DNA of 64,000 nucleotides from Flavobacterium sp. (lineage in GTDB: Bacteria > Bacteroidota > Bacteroidia > Flavobacteriales > Flavobacteriaceae), in contig JAIXSK010000012.1 of NCBI GenBank assembly GCA_027484725.1, forward strand, positions 1 through 64,000, given 5' to 3'. The position numbers were made by a program, and so were the translations under genes. Positions 25,959 through 35,203 of the stretch are shown piece by piece (the first letter of the stretch is position 1; the number at the start of each line of letters is the position of its first letter). A model generated the notes under the pieces. The model made no database searches. It saw only the letters and a program-made list of their open reading frames with translations, and was not told where the DNA came from.

Positions 25959-27227
25959 TTAATACCAGCGTTTTTTGTTCTTTTTTGAACCGCTGGATTT
26001 TCTGGAGTTTTTGGTTTTTCCGCTGCGTTGCTGTCCTTTGGCTTCCGGCTGGGTGGCTCCTGAACGATTTTGTACCGGTTTTTCTTCTTCTTTCCAAGTA
26101 AACGGATGATCGGCGATGGTTTTTACATCCACTTTGATGAGTCGCTGAATGTCTTTCCAATAAGGAGCTTCATCTTTTGAGCAAAATGATATGGCCAATC
26201 CGCCATGACCTGCACGTCCGGTTCTGCCAATGCGATGTACATAAGTTTCGGGAATATTGGGCAAATCAAAATTAATCACAAAGGGCAATTGCTCAATATC
26301 AATACCGCGCGCCGCAATATCTGTGGCTACCAAAATACTTACTTCTTTGTTTTTAAAAGCATCAAGCACGCGTTGACGCGAGGTTTGGGTTTTATCGCCG
26401 TGAATCGCTTCGGCAGGAACACCGCGTTTGCGCAATGAACGTACTATATTGTCAGCGCCGTGTTTGGTTCGTGAGAAAACCAACACGTTGGCTAAGTTTT
26501 CATTGCGAATTAAGTGATACAGTAAATTTCTTTTTTCAGATTTCTCAACAAAGTAAATCTGCTGTTCTACTTTTTCAGCCGTTGATGAAACCGGAGTTAC
26601 CGTTACAGTAGCAGGATCGGTTAAAAACATTTCAGCCAATTCGCGAATCGGAAGTGGCATGGTGGCCGAGAACAATAGCGTTTGCCGATTATCAGGAGTG
26701 AGTTTGACAATCTTTTTGACATCGTTTACAAAACCCATGTCGAGCATCTGATCAGCTTCGTCCAAAACCAAGGTATGTAAATGGTCTAGGTCAATGAATC
26801 CTTGTTTGTGTAAGTCGAGCAATCTGCCCGGTGTAGCAATCAAAACATCAATGCCTTTTTGGAGTTTTTCTACTTGCGGATTCTGTGAAACGCCCCCAAA
26901 AATAGTCAGTTGGGTAACGTTGGTGTATTTTCCGTAGGCATCAAAATTCTCACCAATTTGCAGCGCCAATTCTCGGGTAGGGGTAACAATGAGCGCACGG
27001 ATGAGTTTTCTTTTTTTGTTTGATCCGACAATTCGGTGTAAGTGATGTATGATAGGAATGGCAAAAGCAGCTGTTTTTCCGGTACCGGTTTGGGCGCAAC
27101 CGACCAAGTCGCGACCGTCGAGTACCACCGGAATGGCTTGTTCTTGTATAGGAGTAGGTTGGGTATATCCTTGTTCAGCAACTGCAGTTAGGATGCTTTT
27201 GGATAGGAGTAATTCTTCAAATAACAT
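25959..27227 (-). CDS. DEAD-box RNA helicase, RhlE-like, 422 aa
   Basis: ATP-dependent RNA remodelling, probably in ribosome assembly or RNA decay. Motifs in order: Q motif (YTQPTPIQEQAIP), AQTGTGKT, TPTRELALQ, DEADQML, SATMP, and the C-terminal HRIGRTGRAGHGG. The last 50 residues are basic and low in complexity (RSGKTKNSRKSSGSKKNKKR), a usual RNA-binding tail. The start MLFEELLLS at 27227 is preferred to the track's 27269, because the predicted transcription start lies between them. Confidence 0.92.
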   Translation of the reverse strand: MLFEELLLSKSILTAVAEQGYTQPTPIQEQAIPVVLDGRDLVGCAQTGTGKTAAFAIPIIHHLHRIVGSNKKRKLIRALIVTPTRELALQIGENFDAYGKYTNVTQLTIFGGVSQNPQVEKLQKGIDVLIATPGRLLDLHKQGFIDLDHLHTLVLDEADQMLDMGFVNDVKKIVKLTPDNRQTLLFSATMPLPIRELAEMFLTDPATVTVTPVSSTAEKVEQQIYFVEKSEKRNLLYHLIRNENLANVLVFSRTKHGADNIVRSLRKRGVPAEAIHGDKTQTSRQRVLDAFKNKEVSILVATDIAARGIDIEQLPFVINFDLPNIPETYVHRIGRTGRAGHGGLAISFCSKDEAPYWKDIQRLIKVDVKTIADHPFTWKEEEKPVQNRSGATQPEAKGQQRSGKTKNSRKSSGSKKNKKRWY

Positions 27228-27266
27228 ATAATTTTGGCCAGGACACTTAGTTGGTGTCAAGCGCTG

Positions 27267-27274
27267 CAAAGATA
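27267..27274 (-). promoter_or_regulatory. -7 box TATCTTTG of the DEAD-box helicase gene
   Basis: Perfect TAnnTTTG match on the minus strand, lying at the hutG stop side. It predicts transcription start near 27262 and a 35-base leader, and supports ATG 27227. Confidence 0.6.
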
Positions 27275-27276
27275 GG

Positions 27277-28374
27277 TTATTTAATTGAAGCAGATTTTAC
27301 TTCGGTAAAGTTCACTTCCATTCGGGCAATTAGCTGTGGTTTCGGATCATTGGCTTTCATAAAATCAGTGACCAAATAACCGATGAGTTTACCCACTAAA
27401 TGCGCGTTTTTTTCCTCGCCCAATTCGGGAGCACCTTCACAGATATGTAAATAGGCGGCATTTTGGTCGCTTCCAAAAAAATGAATAAACTGACGCAATT
27501 GTTCAACCGAAAAGCCGCTCAAAGTCATAGCACTGCTCGCAATCCCCGGAATGGCATCGAGGTCAACTTCAATTCCGTAGGTATTGTCTTTGAGAAAGTT
27601 TTGTGCTACTTGCAGTTCATTTTGAAAAGTTTTAGCTTGTCGAATCGCTATCTCGTCATAGGTATTGAAACGAACACGCGAATGAATTTTTTTGATGCGC
27701 GTGAGCACTTTTTTAGAAGTATAGTTTTCGTGCAAACCAAAAATGAAATATTTGTTCAGAAAACCTTCTTCATAGGCATAGGAGAACCCGTTGCCGCTGT
27801 GTCTGCCTTCTAAAATTCTAAAATCTGAATGGGCGTCAAAGTTTACTGCATTGATGGGTTTTCCTTTGGCCAGAGCAGTTCCTTTGATGTTTCCGTAGGC
27901 GTTGTTGTGCCCGCCGCCAATGACAATCGGAATTTTTCCGGCTTTGACTATCATGGAAATGATGTGGGCCACTTCTTTGTCAATACGCACTACTAAATCG
28001 TTAAATTTTTTACGATCAGCGATGTTGTGGTAGTTCAAATTTTGAGCTTCGGCCATTTCTTCAGAAACATCTAAATGACCTAAAACGAGCAATTCACTTC
28101 CTTTACAGAACTTATTAAACTGAATATTAGCGATGCTTTTGATGGCACTTTCCCAGGCAGAATAAGTTCCCGGACGGCCAAAATTAGCGCGAACACCTAT
28201 GTCTTCGGGGATTCCAAAAAGCACATAACGCGCAACAGATTGTTGTAAAAAAGTTGCTATAGATTTGGTGCCTTTGGGAACAACCTGCATCTTTTCGCCA
28301 AATTTAATTTCGCCGCTTCGATGGTTGGTAACCCGCGCCAAATCTAGGTTGCTAAACGGTATGAGCTTGTCCAT
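27277..28374 (-). CDS. hutG: Formimidoylglutamase-like arginase-family hydrolase, 365 aa
   Basis: A ureohydrolase fold with the dimanganese ligands visible: GGGHNNAYG (His), NFDAHSDFR (Asp-x-His-x-Asp) and VDLDAIPG (Asp-x-Asp). The family splits formimidoyl-glutamate to glutamate and formamide, the last step of histidine breakdown. The assignment to hutG over arginase or agmatinase rests on the nearby hutI and on the long Bacteroidota form (365 residues). The true start is MDKLIPFSN at 28374. A -7 box (TAAGTTTG) lies at 28408-28415 on the minus strand. Confidence 0.78.
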   Translation of the reverse strand: MDKLIPFSNLDLARVTNHRSGEIKFGEKMQVVPKGTKSIATFLQQSVARYVLFGIPEDIGVRANFGRPGTYSAWESAIKSIANIQFNKFCKGSELLVLGHLDVSEEMAEAQNLNYHNIADRKKFNDLVVRIDKEVAHIISMIVKAGKIPIVIGGGHNNAYGNIKGTALAKGKPINAVNFDAHSDFRILEGRHSGNGFSYAYEEGFLNKYFIFGLHENYTSKKVLTRIKKIHSRVRFNTYDEIAIRQAKTFQNELQVAQNFLKDNTYGIEVDLDAIPGIASSAMTLSGFSVEQLRQFIHFFGSDQNAAYLHICEGAPELGEEKNAHLVGKLIGYLVTDFMKANDPKPQLIARMEVNFTEVKSASIK

Positions 28375-28407
28375 AAAAACTTTTTTAACCCTAAAAATAT
28401 ATTCGAG

Positions 28408-28415
28408 CAAACTTA
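28408..28415 (-). promoter_or_regulatory. -7 box TAAGTTTG of hutG
   Basis: TAnnTTTG match on the minus strand, predicted start near 28402, 28 bases before the ATG. It is back to back with the promoter of the coiled-coil gene. Confidence 0.5.
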
Positions 28416-28436
28416 CGTTATAAACCCAAATATTAT

Positions 28437-28444
28437 TACTTTTG
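28437..28444 (+). promoter_or_regulatory. -7 box TACTTTTG of the coiled-coil gene
   Basis: TAnnTTTG match ending 20 bases before the ATG at 28465. Confidence 0.55.
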
Positions 28445-28464
28445 TTCAAATAAAATGTAAAATT

Positions 28465-29349
28465 ATGGAAAATCAGAAAAGCAATTCAAATTTAAAAGCA
28501 GTTATAGCTGTGTTGGCTTTGCTTTTGGTAGGAAGCCTCGTGTACATCTTCAAGATGACTTCAGACGCCAAAGCAATGCAAACCGAACTGACTGAAACTA
28601 AATCTGACAAGGCATCAGTCATGAAAGATTTAGAAGAACTCAAAGCCAGATACGATGCAGCCATTGCTGAAAACACTTCAATGTCAGATGAGTTAATCGC
28701 TGAGCGCGAGAAAGTGGTAAATTTGATGGCTGATTTGAAAAAGTCTAAAGGTGATGCAGCTTCGATGGCCAAGTACAAAAAAATGTACAATGAGCTTGAA
28801 GGTAAAATGAAAACGCTCATGGCTGAGAACGATGCACTCAAAAAAGACAATGCGAAGTTAACTACCCAACGCGACAGTACAGTTACCGTTTTGGGTGAAG
28901 CACGCAAATACAACGAAGTTTTAGTCGGACAAAATGAAGAATTGTCTAAAACTGTTGAAATTGCTCAGAAATTAACCATCAGCAATTTAAAAACAGCCGC
29001 TTACAAACTCAGAAGTTCAGGAAAACAAATTGAAACTGATAAAGCACGCAAGGCAGATATTTTAAAAATCAGTTTTACCATTGCTGAAAACAAAGTAGCC
29101 AAACAAGGTGATAAAACTTATTATATTCAAGTGATTGACAGTAAAAACAATGTGTTGGGCGAAAAACAAACTGAGAATTTTGGTGATAATTCACTCACAT
29201 ATAGCTTTCAAACTACTGTAAAATATGAGAATAAATCTGTAAATGTTTCTCAAGATTTGCCTGGTAAGAGCTTTGAAAAAGGAACTTATTTTGTAAACGT
29301 ATTTGACAAAGGCGAACTCGTTTCAAAATCAAGTTTTAGTTTGAGATAA
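28465..29349 (+). CDS. Membrane-anchored coiled-coil protein, 294 aa
   Basis: One N-terminal transmembrane helix (AVIAVLALLLVGSLVYIF, about residues 12-30), a long coiled coil (about 35-160, rich in E, K and A heptads), then a C-terminal beta-rich domain of about 120 residues (YYIQVIDSKNNVLGEK ... FVNVFDKGELVSKSSF). The protein probably spans from the inner membrane into the periplasm. Related flavobacterial proteins are sometimes labelled as chromosome-partitioning, but no Walker motif is present, so that label is unsupported. Own promoter and a shared downstream terminator. Confidence 0.8.
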   Translation: MENQKSNSNLKAVIAVLALLLVGSLVYIFKMTSDAKAMQTELTETKSDKASVMKDLEELKARYDAAIAENTSMSDELIAEREKVVNLMADLKKSKGDAASMAKYKKMYNELEGKMKTLMAENDALKKDNAKLTTQRDSTVTVLGEARKYNEVLVGQNEELSKTVEIAQKLTISNLKTAAYKLRSSGKQIETDKARKADILKISFTIAENKVAKQGDKTYYIQVIDSKNNVLGEKQTENFGDNSLTYSFQTTVKYENKSVNVSQDLPGKSFEKGTYFVNVFDKGELVSKSSFSLR

Positions 29350-29372
29350 TATTTCAATTACTATAAAATTAA

Positions 29373-29402
29373 AAGGGAATCTAATTAGATTCCCTTTTTT
29401 TA
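29373..29402. terminator. Bidirectional terminator between the coiled-coil gene and hutI
   Basis: Perfect palindrome AGGGAATCTAATTAGATTCC plus flanking bases, with A-tract and T-tract on either side. It serves the plus-strand coiled-coil gene and, on the minus strand, overlaps the hutI stop. Confidence 0.8.
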
Positions 29403-30638
29403 TCTCAGTACTTTTCCGTCAATGATGACCTGATCAATCAAATTACTGCCAAAAGCATAAGGTAACTGATAATACGAAGGAATAAGTTGTGTAATAATCA
29501 AATTGGCTTTTTTGCCTATGGTAATACTGCCGTGTGTTTTTGATAATCCCAGGGCGTAAGCACCGTTGATGGTGGCTGCATTGATGGCTTCTTCGGGGGT
29601 CATTTTCATTTTGATACAAGCTGTTGCCACTACAAAATTCATATTGCCTGAAGGTGTAGAACCCGGATTAAAATCAGTAGCCAAAGCCAATGGAAGCCCG
29701 GCTTGGAGCATTTTTCGGGCGGGTGTATACGGAATGCTCAAAAAATAGGAACACGAAGGCAAGGCAACCGGCATGGTATTCGAATTTTTCAAAGCTTCAA
29801 TATCTTCATCGCTCACCAATTCCAGATGGTCTACAGAAAGTGCTTGATATTGAACGCCCAAAGCCACGCCGCCCAGCACATTGAATTGGTTGACGTGAAT
29901 TTTTGGAATCAATCCGTGTTTATGGCCGGCTTTTAGAATTTGCTCGGTTTCTTGGGTTGAGAAGTAACCGCTTTCGCAAAAAACATCGATGTATTCAGCT
30001 AATTTTTCAGAGGCAATTTGCGGTATCATCTCATTTATGATCTGATAGATGTATCCTTGATGATTGTTTTTAAATTCTGTGGGATATGCATGCGCGCCCA
30101 AAAAAGTGGCTTTAATGGCTACCGGATACGTTTCTTTTAATCGTTTGATAACGCGCAACATTTTGATTTCATTCTCTGGTGTAAGACCGTAACCAGATTT
30201 AATCTCAACAGCTCCGGTGCCCAATTTCATGACTTCTTCCAACCGAACTTTAGATTGTTCATACAATTCGTCTTCAGTAGTTTGCTGTAGCTTGGCCGCT
30301 GAATTCAGAATTCCACCACCGCGCTCGGCAATTTGCTCATAGCTGAGTCCGTTGATTCTGTCAACAAATTCCTGTGATCGGTTTCCGGCGTAAACAATGT
30401 GGGTATGGCTGTCACACCAAGCCGGAAGTACTGTTTTACCGGTGGCGTCAATGATGTGTTCAGGTTCAAATTTCGGACAGTTTTCCATTGACCCAAAATC
30501 GCGGATTAAATCATTTTCAATGAGTAAATATGCATTTTTAATCAAGGGTAATTCGGCCATAGCCGCACCTGAAACTTTTAAAACCGAGGCTTCTCTGATT
30601 TGCAAAAGTTCCTGAATATTGATGATGAGTGTGCGCAT
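29400..30638 (-). CDS. hutI: Imidazolonepropionase, 412 aa
   Basis: Hydrolyses imidazolone-5-propionate to formimidoyl-glutamate, step three of histidine degradation, in the cytosol. An amidohydrolase barrel with the metal-binding CDSHTHIVY (about residue 75), AHAYPTEFK, KIHVNQFN, DHLELVS and ATDFNPGS, each in the expected order. Length is standard. The neighbouring hutG acts on its product. hutH and hutU are not in this window. Confidence 0.95.
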   Translation of the reverse strand: MRTLIINIQELLQIREASVLKVSGAAMAELPLIKNAYLLIENDLIRDFGSMENCPKFEPEHIIDATGKTVLPAWCDSHTHIVYAGNRSQEFVDRINGLSYEQIAERGGGILNSAAKLQQTTEDELYEQSKVRLEEVMKLGTGAVEIKSGYGLTPENEIKMLRVIKRLKETYPVAIKATFLGAHAYPTEFKNNHQGYIYQIINEMIPQIASEKLAEYIDVFCESGYFSTQETEQILKAGHKHGLIPKIHVNQFNVLGGVALGVQYQALSVDHLELVSDEDIEALKNSNTMPVALPSCSYFLSIPYTPARKMLQAGLPLALATDFNPGSTPSGNMNFVVATACIKMKMTPEEAINAATINGAYALGLSKTHGSITIGKKANLIITQLIPSYYQLPYAFGSNLIDQVIIDGKVLR

Positions 30639-30704
30639 TTGGTTTTTTTGGTAAATGTAATTTGAAATTTAAAAACTCCTATATTTAGTCGCAAATAATT
30701 CTCG

Positions 30705-31784
30705 ATGAAAAAGGTTCAATACGATAAAGTCAGAAAGGTGCAACCAGAATATTTTGTATACACCGGTACACACAATACTGAGCCGGTTGATATGCAAATG
30801 TTTGTGTACAATGATGTGGGTTTTGAACAATACGATCATGTTTCTGTTGAACGGATTCAAAAAGAAATGCATGATGAAAAACAATTGCAAGATGTAATAT
30901 GGCTTAATATTCACGGTTTACATCAAGTAGAGATCATTCAAAAAATCGGCGCACTTTTATCGGTAGAACCTTTTGTGGTGAGCGATATTCTCAATGTAAC
31001 GCGCCGACCCAAAATCGAAGAATTGAATGATATTTTGTTTTTCAGCATCAAATCGATCCTGCCGGATAAACAAAAAAAACTGCGTATAGAGCAATTGAGT
31101 TTTATTCTCAAAGACAATTTGTTGGTTTCGTTTCAAGAAAAGAAGAGCGATTTTTTTGCACACATTCGCGAGCGCATCAAAACCCACAGCGGAATTGTCC
31201 GTAAAAAACGCAATGACTATTTGCTTTATTTGTTGCTTGATGCGGTCATGGAGAACTTTTATATTACCCTTGAATATTATGAAGATCTGATTGAAGTTTT
31301 GATGGTCGAATCTAAAACCAATGAAAATCAAGAAGTTTTGGTGCGTATTGAAAAAACGCGTGAAGAACTCAATTTTCTCAAGCGTTCACTACTACCCATG
31401 CGCGATGCACTGTTGAGTTTGAAAACCAAGCACAGTGATGATGACATCAAAGCAATTGACCATACCAACCATGTATTTTTTGCGCGTCTGCACCAAAAAT
31501 CTTTAGAAATTCTCGAGCAAATTGAATACGATATGAATACGCTTGACAGTGCATCAAACTTTTATTTTTCGGCACAAAGCCATAGAATGAATCAAATCAT
31601 GAAATTGCTTACAGCCGTTTCAGTCATCTTTATGCCACTTACTTTTATAGTAGGCGTCTACGGAATGAACTTTGAATTCATGCCAGAACTTCATTACAAA
31701 CCCGCTTATTTTATGGTATTGGCAGCCATGTTTTTGATTGTGGTTGGCATGGTTGTGTATTTTAAAAAGAAGAAGTGGTTTTAG
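30705..31784 (+). CDS. corA: CorA-type magnesium/cobalt channel, 359 aa
   Basis: Pentameric inner-membrane divalent-cation channel. A large cytosolic domain (residues 1-290) is followed by two C-terminal membrane helices. The selectivity motif GMN sits at residues 320-322 (VGVYGMNFEF), and the basic tail KKKKW ends the protein. Length is normal. A near-match -7 box (TATATTTA) lies about 20 bases before the ATG. The stop overlaps that of the convergent membrane-protein gene by four bases. Confidence 0.93.
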   Translation: MKKVQYDKVRKVQPEYFVYTGTHNTEPVDMQMFVYNDVGFEQYDHVSVERIQKEMHDEKQLQDVIWLNIHGLHQVEIIQKIGALLSVEPFVVSDILNVTRRPKIEELNDILFFSIKSILPDKQKKLRIEQLSFILKDNLLVSFQEKKSDFFAHIRERIKTHSGIVRKKRNDYLLYLLLDAVMENFYITLEYYEDLIEVLMVESKTNENQEVLVRIEKTREELNFLKRSLLPMRDALLSLKTKHSDDDIKAIDHTNHVFFARLHQKSLEILEQIEYDMNTLDSASNFYFSAQSHRMNQIMKLLTAVSVIFMPLTFIVGVYGMNFEFMPELHYKPAYFMVLAAMFLIVVGMVVYFKKKKWF

Positions 31785-32791
31785 CGACTTGGTTTGAGTT
31801 TGATCCAAATGCCTTTCATAGAAGTTATGTTGAGTGGAAACTCTAAAAAGACATGTGCCAAACTCAAAAAACTCAGAGCGATAAAGCCTATTTTAAAATT
31901 ATAAATGTACAAAGCACTGCTGACTGCCCAAATGGCTAAAATAGTTTTGAGTTTGCTGCCGCTTAAGTTTTTTCCCCAACCAATGATGGATGTTTTAGAG
32001 AACCAATTCAAGTAGTGATAAGTATAGGCAAAGGCAATAAAAATCTGAATTTTAATGCCCATTTCAGACAAATAAGCGTATTGATTTGATTGAATTCCTG
32101 TGAAGAAATTGGATATCGTGGCTCCAACAATAGCAAAACCGCTGTCATTGAATGATTGTTGACTGCGCTCTGAAATGTTGTAATACTCTACCGGATTTAT
32201 TTTGCTGATCCAAATAATGATGGGCACCAGAAACATCAATACAATGGCGATGATACCGGGTTTGCTCTTTGAATTCATGGTTCCATAAATCATGAAGAGC
32301 AATGTAAAAAGATAAACGTGTATCAAAGTCGGAACAAAAATCATTACGCCTAATGAAATCATGGGTAAAAAATGCATGATAGGGATTGCCACCGCTATGC
32401 TCGCCAACAAAAACAAAGCTAAATGCATTTTGTTTTTAAAGTGAATTAATCCAATGGCAAACAACAATGAAATCAGTAAAATTTCATCGGTTGATTGAAT
32501 TATCGAATCAAAAAAACTTTTAGCAGCAGTTGTTTGCGCCCAACCAAATGCATCGACGCGTTGTAAAAACGGTAGCGAAACCACCAATGACAGCCCCACA
32601 AACAACCAAATCCAGTTGGTGTTTTTTGAAAAGTAGTTTTTTTCTTTGAGCCAATTGATTTCAGTCATATAATGAAGCGGTCCTAAAAAGGCATACGAAA
32701 ACAAAAACATCTCATAAGGAACATGAAAGGCCAAAAAGAGTGATACTACGATAAGAATCAGATTGAGCAAATCGACATCGCGGGTGTTCAT
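31781..32791 (-). CDS. Polytopic membrane protein with His-rich helix motifs, 336 aa
   Basis: About nine hydrophobic segments cover the whole length. Several charged or His residues sit in or next to them: FHVPYEMF, GPLHYMTEINWL, FAYTYHYLNWF and SLAHVFLEFPL. This pattern recalls membrane metal-enzymes such as the Brp/Blh carotene dioxygenases, but the similarity is weak and unproven. No neighbour hints at a pathway. Apparently conserved among flavobacteria; function unknown. Confidence 0.7.
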   Translation of the reverse strand: MNTRDVDLLNLILIVVSLFLAFHVPYEMFLFSYAFLGPLHYMTEINWLKEKNYFSKNTNWIWLFVGLSLVVSLPFLQRVDAFGWAQTTAAKSFFDSIIQSTDEILLISLLFAIGLIHFKNKMHLALFLLASIAVAIPIMHFLPMISLGVMIFVPTLIHVYLFTLLFMIYGTMNSKSKPGIIAIVLMFLVPIIIWISKINPVEYYNISERSQQSFNDSGFAIVGATISNFFTGIQSNQYAYLSEMGIKIQIFIAFAYTYHYLNWFSKTSIIGWGKNLSGSKLKTILAIWAVSSALYIYNFKIGFIALSFLSLAHVFLEFPLNITSMKGIWIKLKPSR

Positions 32792-32907
32792 CGGTTCAAT
32801 TTATGTATTAGATGTTCAAAAATAGCAATTATTGTAGGCGGGTGACAATTCATCCTTAAAAATTGACAATTCGGTAGCGAATAATTTTTTTCTGAGCATA
32901 AGCCTTT

Positions 32908-32915
32908 TACTTTTG
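32908..32915 (+). promoter_or_regulatory. -7 box TACTTTTG of the TonB receptor gene
   Basis: TAnnTTTG match 18 bases before the ATG of the receptor. Confidence 0.55.
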
Positions 32916-32933
32916 GAACACTAAACTCATAAA

Positions 32934-35093
32934 ATGAAAACCATTATTACTTTTTGCTTATTGTTCTTTGGCGCAACACTTATGGCGCAACAAACAATTT
33001 CAGGGACTGTTTTAGACAACAAATCAAAACCCATTGCCGGTGCCAATATTTACTTGGACGGAACTTATGACGGCGCTTCTAGCGATCAAAACGGGCACTT
33101 TTCATTTACCACCACCACCACCGGGAATCAAACATTGGTGGTGAGTTTTTTGGCCTTTGAAACCACCAAACTCATCATTGATGTAGCTGATTTTAAAGGA
33201 AAAACGGTCAAAATGCGAGAAAGTGTCAACTCATTAGATGCTGTTGTTGTTACTGCCGGAACCATGGAAACCGGTGAAAAAGCCCGTGTTTCTGTACTCA
33301 AACCACTTGATATTGTCACGACTGCTGGTTCAGCTGGAAACATCATATCAGCTTTGCAAACTTTGCCCGGAACCCAAAATGTGGGCGAAGACGGTAGATT
33401 GTTTGTGCGCGGTGGCGAGGCCGATGAAACCCAAACTTTTGTAGATGGCATTCGCGTGGGTCAACCATACGGAGCAGCGGCCAACAATGTGCCTACACGC
33501 GGAAGATTCTCTCCGTTTTTGTTCAGCGGAATTTCATTTTCAACCGGTGGCTATTCAGCAGAATACGGTGAAGCGCTCTCTAGTGTACTTTTGCTCAACA
33601 CCCAAGATCAGGCCGATCAGAACAAAACTGATGTATCATTGATGACCGTTGGTTTGGGCGTGGGGCATACGCAAAAATGGAAGAAAAGCTCACTGAGTTT
33701 TAATACTGCATATATTGATTTGGCTCCATACCAGGTGTTGATTCCTCAAAATGTTGATTGGAACCGTCCGTACCAATCCTTATCTGGCGAAACGGTATAC
33801 CGATACAATACTGAACGCGGTATTTTTAAACTTTATGCAGCTTTTGACGCGGCTCGATTTGACATCAACCAAGAAAGTGTAAATTCAATCAATCCGATTC
33901 GATTTAACCTTGAAAACAACAATTTTTATCTGAATTCATCTTATAAAGTAAATTATTCAGGACAATGGCAACTTACTTCGGGATTGGGTTATGGCTATGC
34001 ACACAATTTAATTTACATTGACCAGAATCAGGTGCGCAACGATGAGCACACATCTCACTTAAAACTCAAATTCCGCAAAGGTTTTTCTGATCGGTTCAAA
34101 TTATCATTTGGCGGAGATTATTTTTTGACAAAATTTTCAGAATCATACCATGTTTACCAAGGGGATACTAATTTTTTGGATTATCATTCGGGTATTTTTG
34201 CCGCCTATACCGAGGGTGAATTATACATGTCCAAACAACTCGGAGCCAAAATAGGGGTTCGCTGGTCATACAACGATTTACTTAAAATTTCGGCGGTTAC
34301 TCCGCGTGTTTCTGTGGCGTATAAATTCAATAAATCAGCCCAATTTTCAGTAGCCTATGGAACCTTTGAACAAACGCCTGGTCAGGCTTATCTCAAGTAT
34401 TCTAAATTCCACAACTTTGAAAATGAGCAAGCGGCACATTATATTTTGAATTTTCAATACGCCAAAAACAAAAAGACGTTGCGTTTAGAAGCGTACTACA
34501 AAGACTATCAAAATTTGATTAAGTTCAATACCGATCAAATAGCTTATAATTCTGTTTTTAGCAATAACGGTCAAGGTTATGCCAAAGGAATCGACTGCTT
34601 TTGGCGCGATGGTTATACATTTAAAAACTTAGAATATTGGGTTTCGTATTCATACATTGACACCCAGCGCGATTATAAAAATTTCAAAACGCAAACGACT
34701 CCGAGTTTTGTTGCCAACCACAGTTTGTCGGTGGTGACCAAATATTGGATCGAGAAGTGGCGTTCGCAATTGGGCCTTACCCATTCATTTGCTTCGGGCA
34801 GACCATATACCAATCCGAATGTGGGTGGTTTTTTAAATCAACGAACCCAATCATACAGCAATTTGAGTTTTAGTTGGGCTTATTTACTGAGCCAACAAAA
34901 GATTTTGTATTTTTCAGTATCCAACGTTCTGGGAACTCGCAATGTGTTTGGTTATGAATATGCCAATCAGCCCAACAGCAACGGATACTACAACAGGCGT
35001 GAAATTATACCTACGGCCGATAGATTTTTCTTTATTGGCTTTTTCTGGACCATCAGCGACAACAAAAAAGACAATCAACTCAACAACTTATAA
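32934..35093 (+). CDS. TonB-dependent outer-membrane receptor with carboxypeptidase-regulatory domain, 719 aa
   Basis: Signal peptide (TFCLLFFGATLMAQQ), a CarboxypepD_reg-like domain (about 20-105, SGTVLDNKSKPIAGANIYLD), a plug (about 115-225, LQTLPGTQNVGEDGRLFVRG), then a beta-barrel to the C-terminal FFWTISD region. It imports an unknown ligand using TonB energy. It is shorter than SusC proteins and has no SusD partner, so it fits the smaller FecA/CirA-like receptors. No iron or sugar gene adjoins it. Confidence 0.92.
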   Translation: MKTIITFCLLFFGATLMAQQTISGTVLDNKSKPIAGANIYLDGTYDGASSDQNGHFSFTTTTTGNQTLVVSFLAFETTKLIIDVADFKGKTVKMRESVNSLDAVVVTAGTMETGEKARVSVLKPLDIVTTAGSAGNIISALQTLPGTQNVGEDGRLFVRGGEADETQTFVDGIRVGQPYGAAANNVPTRGRFSPFLFSGISFSTGGYSAEYGEALSSVLLLNTQDQADQNKTDVSLMTVGLGVGHTQKWKKSSLSFNTAYIDLAPYQVLIPQNVDWNRPYQSLSGETVYRYNTERGIFKLYAAFDAARFDINQESVNSINPIRFNLENNNFYLNSSYKVNYSGQWQLTSGLGYGYAHNLIYIDQNQVRNDEHTSHLKLKFRKGFSDRFKLSFGGDYFLTKFSESYHVYQGDTNFLDYHSGIFAAYTEGELYMSKQLGAKIGVRWSYNDLLKISAVTPRVSVAYKFNKSAQFSVAYGTFEQTPGQAYLKYSKFHNFENEQAAHYILNFQYAKNKKTLRLEAYYKDYQNLIKFNTDQIAYNSVFSNNGQGYAKGIDCFWRDGYTFKNLEYWVSYSYIDTQRDYKNFKTQTTPSFVANHSLSVVTKYWIEKWRSQLGLTHSFASGRPYTNPNVGGFLNQRTQSYSNLSFSWAYLLSQQKILYFSVSNVLGTRNVFGYEYANQPNSNGYYNRREIIPTADRFFFIGFFWTISDNKKDNQLNNL

Positions 35094-35203
35094 GTTGCTA
35101 TTCATCCTCAAAAATCAACAGTTCAGTAGCATTTAGTTGTAAGCCTAAAATCATCAGACTACTTTTGAATCATAAATTAACAACAAATAATAAAGACAAA
35201 CTC

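Noticed and set aside
28465-29349. Chromosome-partition protein ParA
   Set aside because: No Walker motif is present. It is a membrane-anchored coiled coil.
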